The notes beneath the pieces were generated by a model. The model was not told the origin of the DNA and did no database searches. It saw only the letters and a list, made by a program, of their open reading frames with translations. The translations under genes and the position numbers were made by a program. From NCBI RefSeq assembly GCF_900129725.1, contig NZ_FQWQ01000005.1, positions 558,001 through 622,000 on the forward strand: a stretch of DNA of 64,000 nt, written 5' to 3'. This document shows positions 8,974 through 16,700 of the stretch, one piece after another. The stretch comes from Chryseolinea serpens. Lineage in GTDB: Bacteria; Bacteroidota; Bacteroidia; Cytophagales; Cyclobacteriaceae. Position 1 is the first letter of the stretch. Each line of letters begins with the position of its first letter.

Positions 8974-9531
8974 TTAACGGTCTTTCAGCCGGGCCACCAG
9001 CAGCAGGCCGGTCATGCTGATGGCGTCGGTGATCTCGCCGCGCAGCACCATCGCCACGGCTTCCGACAGCGGCAGCTTCCACACCTTCATGTCGGCTTCG
9101 GATGCTTCGCGGGCGGAGTCGCCCTGCGAGAGGTCTTCGGCCAGGAAGATGTAGCCTACCTCGTCGGTGACGGAATTGGAGGTGTGGATCTGCGTGAGCT
9201 CGGTCCATTTTTTTGCGGTAAGGCCCGTCTCTTCCTGCAGCTCGCGGCGGGCCGAAAATTCGGCCTGCTCGTGCGAAGGACTGCCGCCTTCGGGGATCTC
9301 CCAGTGAAACGCATTGAGCGTGTACCGATATTGACCGACCAGCCAAGTGTTGCCCTCGGCATCGACGGGCACAATGCCGATGGCTTTGTTCTTGAAGTGC
9401 ACCTTGCCGTAGATGCCCTTTCCCCCGGAAGGGTTTAACACCTGATATTCAGTGACCTTGATCCACGGGTTCTCGTACTTCTCTTCGCCGGAAAGCGTGG
9501 TCCACGGATTTTTTATTTCGTTTTGGGACAT
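8974..9531 (-). CDS. Nudix hydrolase (ADP-ribose pyrophosphatase-like)
   Basis: The 185-residue protein carries a full Nudix box at residues 82-104 with correct spacing: G82, E88, R96-E97, E100-E101, G103. The upstream IGIVPVD and WLVGQYR segments resemble ADP-sugar diphosphatases, which cleave ADP-ribose-type nucleoside diphosphate sugars in the cytoplasm with Mg2+. Substrate assignment is by resemblance only. It is the first gene of a probable pair with the MATE transporter and is divergent from rnhB. A TAGCTTTG box at 9560-9567 is positioned to start its message about 25 bases before the ATG. Confidence 0.88.
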   Translation of the reverse strand: MSQNEIKNPWTTLSGEEKYENPWIKVTEYQVLNPSGGKGIYGKVHFKNKAIGIVPVDAEGNTWLVGQYRYTLNAFHWEIPEGGSPSHEQAEFSARRELQEETGLTAKKWTELTQIHTSNSVTDEVGYIFLAEDLSQGDSAREASEADMKVWKLPLSEAVAMVLRGEITDAISMTGLLLVARLKDR

Positions 9532-9559
9532 GATTCGCCGTCGGTTTTGCGGTGATGCT

Positions 9560-9567
9560 CAAAGCTA
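9560..9567 (-). promoter_or_regulatory. -7 box of the Nudix-MATE promoter
   Basis: On the minus strand TAGCTTTG matches the Bacteroidota -7 consensus TAnnTTTG exactly. A weak -33 match (TTTC) lies 18 bases further upstream at 9586-9589. The box lies 29 bases before the Nudix ATG and overlaps the region of the divergent rnhB promoter. Confidence 0.55.
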
Positions 9568-9578
9568 TTCAATTCTTT

Positions 9579-9609
9579 TTTGCAGGAAATCATTTACGCA
9601 TTAAGTTTG
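9579..9609 (+). promoter_or_regulatory. Bacteroidota-type promoter of rnhB
   Basis: TTTG at 9579-9582 is followed after exactly 19 bases by TAAGTTTG at 9602-9609, a perfect match to TTTG-N19-21-TAnnTTTG. The -7 box ends only five bases before the rnhB ATG at 9614, so the predicted transcript starts at or next to the start codon. Confidence 0.8.
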
Positions 9610-9613
9610 TGAC

Positions 9614-10210
9614 ATGCTCAAGTCGTCGTTCACGAAAGATCTGATCGAAGCCGGATGTGACGAGGCCGGGCGGGGATGCCTCGCCGGCCCGGTGGTGGCG
9701 GCAGCGGTGATCCTTCCCAAGAAATACCGCCACAAACTCCTCAACGACTCCAAGCAACTCACCAAAGAAGAACGCGAACTCCTGCGCGAAGACATCCAGC
9801 GCGATGCCATGGCCTGGGCCGTAGGCGAGATCGATCACCAGGAAATAGACCGCATCAACATCCTGAACGCATCGTTCAAGGCCATGCACGTGGCGCTGGA
9901 CAAACTCACGCTGCGCCCCGAATTGCTGCTCATCGACGGCAACCGCTTCAAGCCCTATGGCGAACTGCGGTTCGAATGCATCATCAAAGGCGATGGAAAA
10001 TATTTGTCCATTGCCGCCGCCTCCATCCTGGCCAAAACGTATCGCGACGACCTGATGATGCGCCTGGCGGAAGATTTTCCCGGCTACAGCTGGCATACCA
10101 ACGTGGGCTATCCCACCGAAGCCCATCGCGACGGCATACGTCAATTGGGCATCACACCACACCATCGTCGCTCGTTCACCCTGTTGCCCGATCAATTGGA
10201 ATTATTTTAA
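9614..10210 (+). CDS. rnhB: Ribonuclease HII
   Basis: The 198-residue protein matches RNase HII over its whole length. The catalytic acidic residues are visible: D16-E17 in CDEAGRG, D108 in LLIDGN, and D145 or D146 in KTYRDDLM. The conserved SIAAASILAKT segment is at 132-142. The enzyme removes ribonucleotides and RNA primers from RNA-DNA hybrids in the cytoplasm. It is divergent from the Nudix gene, with both promoters packed into 82 bases. The -7 box position suggests a leaderless message starting at the ATG. Confidence 0.96.
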   Translation: MLKSSFTKDLIEAGCDEAGRGCLAGPVVAAAVILPKKYRHKLLNDSKQLTKEERELLREDIQRDAMAWAVGEIDHQEIDRINILNASFKAMHVALDKLTLRPELLLIDGNRFKPYGELRFECIIKGDGKYLSIAAASILAKTYRDDLMMRLAEDFPGYSWHTNVGYPTEAHRDGIRQLGITPHHRRSFTLLPDQLELF

Positions 10211-10299
10211 CCGATCGTTGTTCTTGTTTTTGATCTTCGATCGATAAACCTGTTTCGTATTCCAGCACACCATCTCATATTCTTTTAATTCTCCCCACC

Positions 10300-11061
10300 A
10301 TGTGCCTCATCTTCCTCGCATTCAAGAATCACCCGGCGTATAAGCTCATCGTTGCGGCCAACCGCGATGAATTCTACGAACGCCAAACCGAAGCGGCGCA
10401 TTATTGGAAAGACAGACCCGACGTGCTGGCCGGCCGCGATCTGGTGGCCGGTGGCACCTGGATGGGCATGAACACCAAGGGAAAGCTCGCGCTGCTCACC
10501 AACTACCGCGACCCCAAGAACATCGACCCACATGCCCCCTCACGCGGCCTGCTCGTGTCGGACTACCTGACGGGCCGCGACCGCCCCGAACATTATCTGC
10601 ATGCGATCAACGACGGCGAAAAAGAATACAACGGCTTCAACATTATCGTCGGTGGCCTGAACGAACTGTGGTACTACTCCAACTACACGCACATGATCGA
10701 AGAGTTGATCCCCGGCTTCTACGGGTTGAGCAACCACCTGCTCGACACCCCGTGGCCAAAAGTGGAGCGCGGAAAAGAAAAACTGAAAAGCATTCTGGAC
10801 CAACCGACCATTCAACCCGAGCAATTGATGGACGTGCTCTATGACCAGACGTTGGCGCCGGAAGACAAACTGCCCGACACCGGCTTGTCTTTGGAACGCG
10901 AAAAAGCATTGTCGTCCATGTTCATCAAAACACCAAACTACGGCACGCGGTGCACGACCGTGGTGCTCGTGAACTATGATAATGAGGTAACGTTCTGCGA
11001 ACGGGTGTATAACACAACCACCTTCGAGCACACCACGGGGACCTTCCGCTTTAAGGTTTGA
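10300..11061 (+). CDS. NRDE-family (TANGO2-like) protein
   Basis: The 253-residue protein starts MCLIFLAF and has the naming NRDE motif at residues 21-24 (AANRDEFYER). It also has the family blocks DVLAGRDLVAGGTWMGMN and the late TRCTTVVLV segment. Cys2, exposed if Met1 is removed, could serve as an Ntn-type nucleophile, but no activity is established for bacterial members. TANGO2 proteins have been linked to haem handling in eukaryotes; extending that here is speculation. The gene is monocistronic, 90 bases after rnhB, and is followed by a long repeat-rich non-coding stretch. Confidence 0.88.
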   Translation: MCLIFLAFKNHPAYKLIVAANRDEFYERQTEAAHYWKDRPDVLAGRDLVAGGTWMGMNTKGKLALLTNYRDPKNIDPHAPSRGLLVSDYLTGRDRPEHYLHAINDGEKEYNGFNIIVGGLNELWYYSNYTHMIEELIPGFYGLSNHLLDTPWPKVERGKEKLKSILDQPTIQPEQLMDVLYDQTLAPEDKLPDTGLSLEREKALSSMFIKTPNYGTRCTTVVLVNYDNEVTFCERVYNTTTFEHTTGTFRFKV

Positions 11062-11103
11062 GCGTTAGCGGGGGCGTATTGTTACTACATAGTCTTGCGC
11101 GTG

Positions 11104-11157
11104 GTCAGGGCTAAAGCCCGGGCGACGAGTAGCTTCTTAACCCTGGCCTAAAGGCCT
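11104..11157 (+). repeat. Repeat family A, copy 1 (outer left arm)
   Basis: Two short palindromes separated by about 25 bases: GGGCTAAAGCCC and TGGCCTAAAGGCC. The same arrangement occurs in inverted orientation at 11715-11773, forming the outer pair of a nested inverted repeat, and again near 20.36, 20.55 and 22.9 kb. All copies lie outside genes. Confidence 0.8.
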
Positions 11158-11311
11158 AGTCGATGCACTCATTTATCTCCGGAAAAGGCGAATTCGAGAT
11201 CTACGTTAGCAAGCCCTGAACTGAATAATAGTGACCATGCACCAACAACCTCATTGGAGGGTTACCCTTGGACCAAGCTCCACATGAACTGACAAAAAAA
11301 AATTTGCACTC

Positions 11312-11396
11312 AAGCCCGTAGGGCTTTTCCATCATAACGCCCGGTGCAACCGGGCGAACAGCGACTATGTATAACAACCCGCCTGGGCGGGTTACC
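11312..11396 (+). repeat. Repeat B, left arm (three hairpins)
   Basis: Three successive small hairpins: AAGCCC-gta-GGGCTT, CGCCCG...CGGGCG, and AACCCGCC-t-GGGCGGGTT. The whole 85 bases recur in inverted orientation at 11574-11657 with roughly 85 percent identity by eye, so the two arms could pair into one long stem. Confidence 0.8.
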
Positions 11397-11573
11397 TTTC
11401 GGGTGGGGTCTTTCTTGCAGATACGATTCACACCATTACGCCTTCAGAACCTGCATTTACTCGTACTCGGCATACCCACTCTGAACCTTCGATGGAACCC
11501 GCACAATTTTCACACCTAGAACATTCATACCAATATAGATTTGCGACTACGAATTAGCTTCCCCGCACTAAAG

Positions 11574-11657
11574 GGTAACCCGCCCAGGCGGGTTGAGATA
11601 CATGGACTCGCTTCGCCCGGTTGCACGGGCGTTATGATGGGGAAGCCCTACGGGCTT
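11574..11657 (-). repeat. Repeat B, right arm (inverted copy)
   Basis: Reverse complement of the left B arm, with the same three hairpins in the same order when read on the minus strand. Differences are clustered between the second and third hairpins, while the hairpin stems are preserved, which suggests selection or recent duplication of the paired elements. Confidence 0.8.
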
Positions 11658-11702
11658 ATTCAGTTTAACGTCTTGAACTCGCCCTTTTAAATCACGATAA
11701 AT

Positions 11703-11747
11703 GGGTGTCTTTATCCCTGGCCTTTTAGACCAGGGACAAAGACACCC
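11703..11747. repeat. Strong hairpin overlapping repeat A-inverted
   Basis: GGGTGTCTTT pairs with AAAGACACCC and, after one mismatch, TCCCTGG pairs with CCAGGGA, giving an 18-position stem around a 9-base loop. This is longer than the hairpins at the other A copies and has no T-run typical of a terminator. Confidence 0.75.
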
Positions 11748-11773
11748 CCGTTCATCCGGGCTTTAGCCCTGAC
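11715..11773 (-). repeat. Repeat family A, copy 2 (outer right arm)
   Basis: Inverted relative to copy 1: CCTGGCC...CCAGGG followed by GGGCTTTAGCCCTGAC. It closes the nested structure begun at 11104. Confidence 0.8.
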
Positions 11774-12031
11774 TTGCTCCTATGGCAGGCGCCAGAAGCC
11801 CCAACTCAAGACATTCATCGTCGAATGCATTAGAACTTCGTATCCGCGAAATACCCCTATACCAATTCCAAAACGCCCTAGCTATAGCGTTGACAAGGGG
11901 AGATTTTAAGCAAGAGATCAGTTATCACAGGGTTAAGCGGCAAATTTTGTATATAAATGGAAATAAAATAATGAGAAGCGTTATTTTATTCATTAATTGC
12001 ACCTCAACAACGTGTACGTTTTACACTTTGG

Positions 12032-12910
12032 ATGGATAATCCCGAAAGGTTGAAAAAGAAAGATCAATATCCCCTGCCCCTGAAAATCGCCCGGTGGCTT
12101 TTTCCAAAACTGGAGGCCTATGCGCCCGGGTTGGCCCACCGGTATTTTGAAAAGATCTTCTTCACCCCCTTGCATTACCCCGTTCCCGAAAAGGAGAAAA
12201 AGGCGGAAACATTTGCTACCCGCTTCACCGTGACGGCCGCGGGCAAGACGATCCAGTGCTATTCGTGGGGCGAAGGACGGCCTGTGTTGCTCATCCACGG
12301 CTGGGCTGGACGGGCCACGCAATTCCGGCGTTTCGTAAAGCCCCTCATGAACGCAGGCTATAAAGTGGTGGCGTTCGACGGGCCTGCCCATGGCCAGTCG
12401 GAGGGAAAAAGAACCAGTCTCGATGAATTTGAAGCCGCCATCCGGGCGGTGTATGCCAAAATAGGGGAGCCCGTGGCCGTGATCGCGCATTCGTTTGGCG
12501 GCGGGGCGGCGTTGTTCTCGGCGATGCACGGCGTAGCCATAAAAAAGCTGGTCATGATCGCGTCACCGTCCGTGGGCGACGAGATCATCAACACCTATCT
12601 GCGTACCATCAATGGCACCCGGCCTACAGGCGAATATTTCAAGAAATTTATCCTCGACACCACCGGAAAGCCCTTCGATGAGTATACCGCCCAGCATTTT
12701 GTGACCCAATTGAAGACTCCCATCGACCTGTTGATGGTCTACGATGAGGAAGACCGCGAGGTGCCCATGGTCCACGCCAACACCCTGATGAAGCTTTACC
12801 CTTCGGCCATGCTGATCCGCACCAAAGGCCTGGGACATACCCGCATCTTAAAAGACGACCACGTTATCGCAGCTTGTGTAACATTTGTGCGAAACGGAGC
12901 GTCGGGCTAG
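12032..12910 (+). CDS. Alpha/beta-fold hydrolase
   Basis: The 292-residue protein has the hydrolase core from about residue 65. The oxyanion-hole segment is HGWAG (89-93), the nucleophile elbow AHSFG centres on S154, the acid is probably D241 (VYDEED) and the base is H269 (GLGHT). The first 60 residues are a basic helical extension (ARWLFPKLEAYAPGLAHRYFEKIFF) seen in a subgroup of bacterial hydrolases. It lacks a signal peptide and is presumably cytoplasmic. The substrate is unknown; esterase or lysophospholipase-like activity would fit. It stands alone on the plus strand after the repeat block. Confidence 0.88.
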   Translation: MDNPERLKKKDQYPLPLKIARWLFPKLEAYAPGLAHRYFEKIFFTPLHYPVPEKEKKAETFATRFTVTAAGKTIQCYSWGEGRPVLLIHGWAGRATQFRRFVKPLMNAGYKVVAFDGPAHGQSEGKRTSLDEFEAAIRAVYAKIGEPVAVIAHSFGGGAALFSAMHGVAIKKLVMIASPSVGDEIINTYLRTINGTRPTGEYFKKFILDTTGKPFDEYTAQHFVTQLKTPIDLLMVYDEEDREVPMVHANTLMKLYPSAMLIRTKGLGHTRILKDDHVIAACVTFVRNGASG

Positions 12911-13058
12911 CAAAACTGTATTTTATTTGAGATAAAATGGGCCGCCCGGAAAAAAACGGTAACCTGCGCCTCCGGCAACAGGTTTAAGGAAGGACGGGCG
13001 CTAAACTTTTATGCCACCGGGCTGTAATTAAAGACGGGCACCATTAACTAATTGGGCA

Positions 13059-13778
13059 ATGAAAATCATCGAGACGCACGAACTGACGAAGGTTTACAAA
13101 ATGGGCGATAACATCGTGAACGCCCTCCAGGGAGTTTCCATTTCCATCGACAGAGGCGAATACGTGGCCTTTATGGGCCCCTCCGGCTCGGGAAAATCCA
13201 CGCTGATGAACATCGTGGGCTGCCTGGACTCGCCCACGACGGGAACCTACAGCCTGAACGACAACCAGGTGAGCGAAATGACGGAAAATGAGCTGGCCGA
13301 AGTCCGCAACAAGGAGATCGGCTTTGTGTTCCAGACCTTCAACCTGCTGCCCCGCGCCAGTGCCCTCGACAACGTGGCGCTCCCCCTGATCTATGCCGGC
13401 TATGGCAAGGCCGACCGTGACGAAATGGCCATGGCGGCCCTGGAAAGCGTGAGCCTCGCCGACCGCTATCACCACAAACCCAACGAGCTTTCGGGTGGCC
13501 AGCGCCAACGTGTAGCCATCGCCCGCGCGTTGGTGAACAGCCCCTCCATCATCCTGGCCGATGAGCCCACCGGTAACCTGGATACCAAGACGTCATACGA
13601 CATCATGAGCCTTTTCCAGGAGCTCCACGACAAGGGCAACACCATCATCATGGTGACCCACGAAGACGACATCGCCCACTACGCCCACCGCATCATCCGC
13701 CTCCGCGACGGTCTGATCGAATGGGACCGCCGGAACGAAAACGTGTCGCGCAGCAGCCCTATGGCCGCACAGCACTAA
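13059..13778 (+). CDS. ABC transporter ATP-binding protein (MacB/LolD type)
   Basis: The 239-residue ATPase shows Walker [10 protein letters not shown] (40-48), Q-loop Q92, signature LSGGQ (144-148), Walker B ILADEP (165-170) and switch H201. The sequence pattern ([34 protein letters not shown]) is that of the MacB/LolD/FtsE group, which powers FtsX-like permeases that act on lipoproteins, toxins or envelope processes rather than moving solutes through a pore. No permease gene is adjacent; an FtsX-like permease lies 18 kb away on the other strand (31122-33530), which could be a partner but need not be. Confidence 0.93.
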   Translation: MKIIETHELTKVYKMGDNIVNALQGVSISIDRGEYVAFMGPSGSGKSTLMNIVGCLDSPTTGTYSLNDNQVSEMTENELAEVRNKEIGFVFQTFNLLPRASALDNVALPLIYAGYGKADRDEMAMAALESVSLADRYHHKPNELSGGQRQRVAIARALVNSPSIILADEPTGNLDTKTSYDIMSLFQELHDKGNTIIMVTHEDDIAHYAHRIIRLRDGLIEWDRRNENVSRSSPMAAQH

Positions 13779-13780
13779 CA

Positions 13781-13812
13781 TTTTCTCCCTTCCCGCGCAT
13801 CGCCTACCTTTA
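13781..13812 (+). promoter_or_regulatory. Probable promoter of the cobalamin adenosyltransferase gene
   Basis: TTTT at 13781-13784, 20 bases, then TACCTTTA at 13805-13812: each box has one mismatch to TTTG-N19-21-TAnnTTTG. The -7 box ends five bases before the ATG, the same spacing as at rnhB. Confidence 0.5.
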
Positions 13813-13816
13813 GTGC

Positions 13817-14371
13817 ATGAAGATCTACACGAAAACCGGAGATCGCGGCACCACATCCCTTTTTGGAGGAAAACGCGTTTCCAAAGCCGACCTGCGGATC
13901 GACACCTACGGCACCGTGGATGAATTGAACTCCTGGATCGGCCTGGTGCGCGACCAGGAAGTGAATCAAAACCGAAAAGAGTTGCTGGTCGAAATACAAG
14001 ACCGCCTGTTCACCATCGGCTCCATGCTGGCCACCGAGCCGGGCAACACCAAAGTGAACATCCCCACCCTCCGCGAAAGCGATATTCAATATTTAGAAAA
14101 AGAGATCGATGCCATGGACGCCGCGTTGCCACCCATGCGCTTTTTTGTATTACCGGGAGGCCATACCGCCGTGTCGTTTTGCCATTTGGCGCGAACCGTA
14201 TGCCGTCGCGCCGAGCGTCTAACCATAGCGTTGCAGGCCACCGAGGAGGTGAACGCCCTGGTGATCCAATACTTGAACCGCCTGTCGGACTACCTGTTTA
14301 TGCTGAGCCGCAAGATGGCTCAGGAACTCAAGATCGAGGAGACGCCCTGGAAACCTAGAATGGACGAGTAG
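13817..14371 (+). CDS. Cob(I)yrinic acid a,c-diamide adenosyltransferase (PduO type)
   Basis: The 184-residue product begins with the ATP-binding segment KIYTKTGDRGTTSLFGG (residues 2-18). It continues with RIDTYGTVDELNSWIG and the helical FCHLARTVCRRAERLT and LNRLSDYLFMLSR blocks typical of PduO-type ATP:corrinoid adenosyltransferases. The enzyme transfers the adenosyl group of ATP to reduced cobalamin, making coenzyme B12 in the cytoplasm. The gene may have its own leaderless promoter. Its last 17 bases overlap the end of the convergent lipoprotein gene. Confidence 0.94.
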   Translation: MKIYTKTGDRGTTSLFGGKRVSKADLRIDTYGTVDELNSWIGLVRDQEVNQNRKELLVEIQDRLFTIGSMLATEPGNTKVNIPTLRESDIQYLEKEIDAMDAALPPMRFFVLPGGHTAVSFCHLARTVCRRAERLTIALQATEEVNALVIQYLNRLSDYLFMLSRKMAQELKIEETPWKPRMDE

Positions 14372-15401
14372 GGAAGAATTCGCTAAGTAAAGAGGCTCTC
14401 GTTACAGGCTTTTTCTCCAAAAGCGCGGAGAGCGAAGATGAAAATCGATGCGTATACCGGAATCTTTGGAATTCGCTTGTTCGGATGAGGGCGCCGGTCC
14501 AGGGGTTTATCACCACGGCGTCGTAGTTCTCGATGCTCTCGTTTGGTCCCCCTTTCACGATGTCTTTTAACTCGGCGATGATCAATTCATAGTCGCCAAG
14601 GAACTCGGTTTTTTCTGACGGTTTTATCCAGGATAAAAAGAAAAAGTATTTACTGCTTCGGCTGAGCGTAAGGCCATTATTCCGCCCGAGCGCGAGCGCC
14701 TGGAAAAAGTTGAGGGCGAACCTGCATTCGTCCGGTTCACAACTTTTAAATCCGGTTATGTCACTAAGTCTTCCGAAACGGTCAAGTGTAAATTGAATAG
14801 TAGCGTAGGTATGTTGCTTGTCAAACAAAATGGAATAGTTCAACATGAAGCTGAATGGTCTTCCTTGCGAAACATCAAACCATGTTCCTGAACCGTTGTC
14901 GGAAATGAAGTGAGATTGATTTGCGTTCCACTGGATATGATCATGAAAAAATGCTGAACCGAAGTAACACACCAAAACACTGTCTGCTGTTGCTTTTATT
15001 TTCAAAAAATCATTGTCATAGGGATCTGGTGTGTTTCCGCAAATGATTTTTTCTCCGGTTTCATAGTTGATTTCTTTTATGAGGTCCCCTTTTTTATTGT
15101 AGTATTTCCAGAGACCTGCGTAGTCGCCTTCTTCAAAAGCGCCGACACGGTTGAGTGTATTGGTATCAAAATAGTAATCCCGAAAATAGGTTCGGTCAAT
15201 GGAATCCAACCGGTTAAATTCTCTGGTGGAGTTTAAGTACTCAAAGCACTTGGTCTCAATGCGCGAAGAGTCTGTCTTCACAATGATGATTTCTTGTGGA
15301 GGAGGCTCCGGAAGAGGCTCATACGTGATGTGTCCCTGAGGTTTTTTCTTGATGCAACCTGCAACAAGCAAGGAGAGGGCGACTGCGAGGTAAATTCTCA
15401 T
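14355..15401 (-). CDS. Lipoprotein of unknown function
   Basis: The 348-residue protein has a lipobox LLVAGC with C16 as the lipidated residue, followed by a basic and then proline-rich linker (EPLPEPPPQE). It should be tethered to a membrane facing the periplasm or surface. The region EGDYAGLWKYYNKKGDLIKEINYETGE resembles a toxin-antitoxin MORN-like or WKYY repeat found in Bacteroidota lipoproteins. The remainder is not recognised. Its 3' end overlaps the adenosyltransferase gene by 17 bases in convergent orientation. A TACTTTTA box at 15436-15443 could be its promoter, with a leader of about 30 bases. Confidence 0.7.
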   Translation of the reverse strand: MRIYLAVALSLLVAGCIKKKPQGHITYEPLPEPPPQEIIIVKTDSSRIETKCFEYLNSTREFNRLDSIDRTYFRDYYFDTNTLNRVGAFEEGDYAGLWKYYNKKGDLIKEINYETGEKIICGNTPDPYDNDFLKIKATADSVLVCYFGSAFFHDHIQWNANQSHFISDNGSGTWFDVSQGRPFSFMLNYSILFDKQHTYATIQFTLDRFGRLSDITGFKSCEPDECRFALNFFQALALGRNNGLTLSRSSKYFFFLSWIKPSEKTEFLGDYELIIAELKDIVKGGPNESIENYDAVVINPWTGALIRTSEFQRFRYTHRFSSSLSALLEKKPVTRASLLSEFFPTRPF

Positions 15402-15515
15402 AACGTGATTTCCATGATGAAATCCAGGAGGCGGGTAAAAGTAACGCAGCCGGCTCTAATGACGCATTTTGGGCAAAAAAACTAACATTTGTTAGTCGAA
15501 TTTGGAAATTAGTCC

Positions 15516-15523
15516 TACCTTCG
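15516..15523 (+). promoter_or_regulatory. Possible -7 box of ilvE
   Basis: TACCTTCG differs from TAnnTTTG at one position and lies 24 bases before the ATG at 15547. No convincing TTTG is found at the right distance upstream, so support is moderate. Confidence 0.35.
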
Positions 15524-15546
15524 GGTCCTTAAAAATTCAGATATCC

Positions 15547-16611
15547 ATGGTAGAGACGATGAAAATTGAGGTAGAGCGGGTGGCCAAATCGCGGCTTCCC
15601 CAGGTGGATTTTTCAAACCTTCCGTTCGGGAAGATCTATACGGACCATATGTTTATGGCCGATTTTCGCAACGGCGAATGGGGTAATGCCCGCATTATGC
15701 CTTATGGCCACATGCTCATTAGTCCAGCCACCCCGGCGCTGCACTACGGACAATCTATTTTTGAAGGCTTGAAGGCCTATCGCGGCACAGACCGTGAGGC
15801 GCTGGTTTTCCGGCCGATGGCCAATTTCAAACGCCTCAACCTTTCTGCCGAAAGACTCTGCATGGCGCAGGTTCCGGAGGAGCTGTTTATGGAGGGTATG
15901 CGCGCCGTGCTGGACATCGACCGGGCCTGGATCCCGTCGACACCGGGAAGCGCATTGTACATACGACCTTTCCTTTTCTCAGCCGATGAGTTTATCGGTA
16001 TCCGTCCTTCACTCGATTTTACTTTCATGATCATTGCTTCGCCGGTGGGTGCTTATTATTCGGCGCCGGTGAAGGTCAAGATCGAAACCCACTATACCCG
16101 CGCCGTGGCCGGGGGCACAGGCTATGCCAAAGCTGGCGGCAACTACGGTGGCGCCATCTACCCTACAAAACTTGCCATGGACCAGGGCTATCAGCAGTTG
16201 TTGTGGACCGATGGCAAAGAGCACGCCTACATTGAAGAGTCGGGCACCATGAACGTGATGTTTGTTTTTGGCGACACGCTGGTGACGCCCGCCCTGAGTG
16301 ACTCCATCCTGGCCGGCATCACACGCGACAGCGTGCTGGCCGTCGCGCGCCGGGAAGGCATGAAGGTGGAGGAACGCAAAATAGGGGTGAAAGAATTAAT
16401 AGACGGTTTGAAAAGCGGCCTCGTCAAAGAAGCGTTTGGCGTGGGCACCGCGGCCACGATTGCCCCCATCCAGGCGATCGGCCACGAAGGCATAGATTAC
16501 CCGTTGCCCGCGGCGTCAAAGCAAAATTTTGCCGCTCATATCTATTCGGTGTTGGACGAGATCAAACGCGGAATCGCTCCGGATCCGTTCGGATGGGTCG
16601 TAAAAATGTAA
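15547..16611 (+). CDS. ilvE: Branched-chain amino acid aminotransferase
   Basis: From the ATG at 15547 the product is 354 residues, the usual length for class IV (BCAT) aminotransferases. The PLP lysine is K195 in AKAGGNYGG, with the conserved HYGQSIFEGLKAYRG (66-80), ALYIRPFLF (137-145), YIEESGTMN (228-236) and FGVGTAATIAPI blocks. It interconverts branched-chain amino and keto acids with glutamate/2-oxoglutarate in the cytoplasm. An upstream ATG at 15502 is in frame, but it would lie before the likely -7 box at 15516, so 15547 is preferred. A terminator follows at 16643. Confidence 0.95.
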   Translation: MVETMKIEVERVAKSRLPQVDFSNLPFGKIYTDHMFMADFRNGEWGNARIMPYGHMLISPATPALHYGQSIFEGLKAYRGTDREALVFRPMANFKRLNLSAERLCMAQVPEELFMEGMRAVLDIDRAWIPSTPGSALYIRPFLFSADEFIGIRPSLDFTFMIIASPVGAYYSAPVKVKIETHYTRAVAGGTGYAKAGGNYGGAIYPTKLAMDQGYQQLLWTDGKEHAYIEESGTMNVMFVFGDTLVTPALSDSILAGITRDSVLAVARREGMKVEERKIGVKELIDGLKSGLVKEAFGVGTAATIAPIQAIGHEGIDYPLPAASKQNFAAHIYSVLDEIKRGIAPDPFGWVVKM

Positions 16612-16642
16612 TTTGTTTCCTTTACCTGAATAACTCAACCTG

Positions 16643-16675
16643 AAACGGTGGACTTGATTGTTCACCGTTTTTTTT
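16643..16675 (+). terminator. Rho-independent terminator of ilvE
   Basis: AAACGGTG at 16643-16650 pairs with CACCGTTT at 16663-16670 around a 12-base loop and runs directly into a T tract. It lies about 30 bases after the ilvE stop. Confidence 0.75.
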
Positions 16676-16700
16676 ACTTTTAGAGGGAAATCGCTACAGG

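Larger units (their letters stand above)
11062..12031. other. 970-base non-coding block with nested inverted repeats
   Basis: No convincing coding frame is present. The block contains four repeat copies in the order A (11104-11157), B (11312-11396), B-inverted (11574-11657), A-inverted (11715-11773), so the whole stretch is symmetric around about 11.48 kb. Flanking parts (11158-11311, 11397-11573, 11774-12031) show no repeat or gene that could be recognised. The last 150 bases are AT-rich and probably contain the promoter of the alpha/beta hydrolase gene. Confidence 0.8.

Noticed and set aside
8500-9438. Plus-strand open frame of 312 codons rich in His and Gln
   Set aside because: Antisense to the MATE and Nudix genes; His/Gln richness is what reverse reading of Met/Leu/Trp-rich membrane codons gives.
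11104-11773. CRISPR array
   Set aside because: The repeats are inverted, unevenly spaced, differ in type and have no cas genes nearby.
11782-12039. 85-codon plus-strand frame after the nested repeat
   Set aside because: Begins in the flank of a repeat copy, has no family resemblance and overlaps the start of the alpha/beta hydrolase; treated as non-coding.
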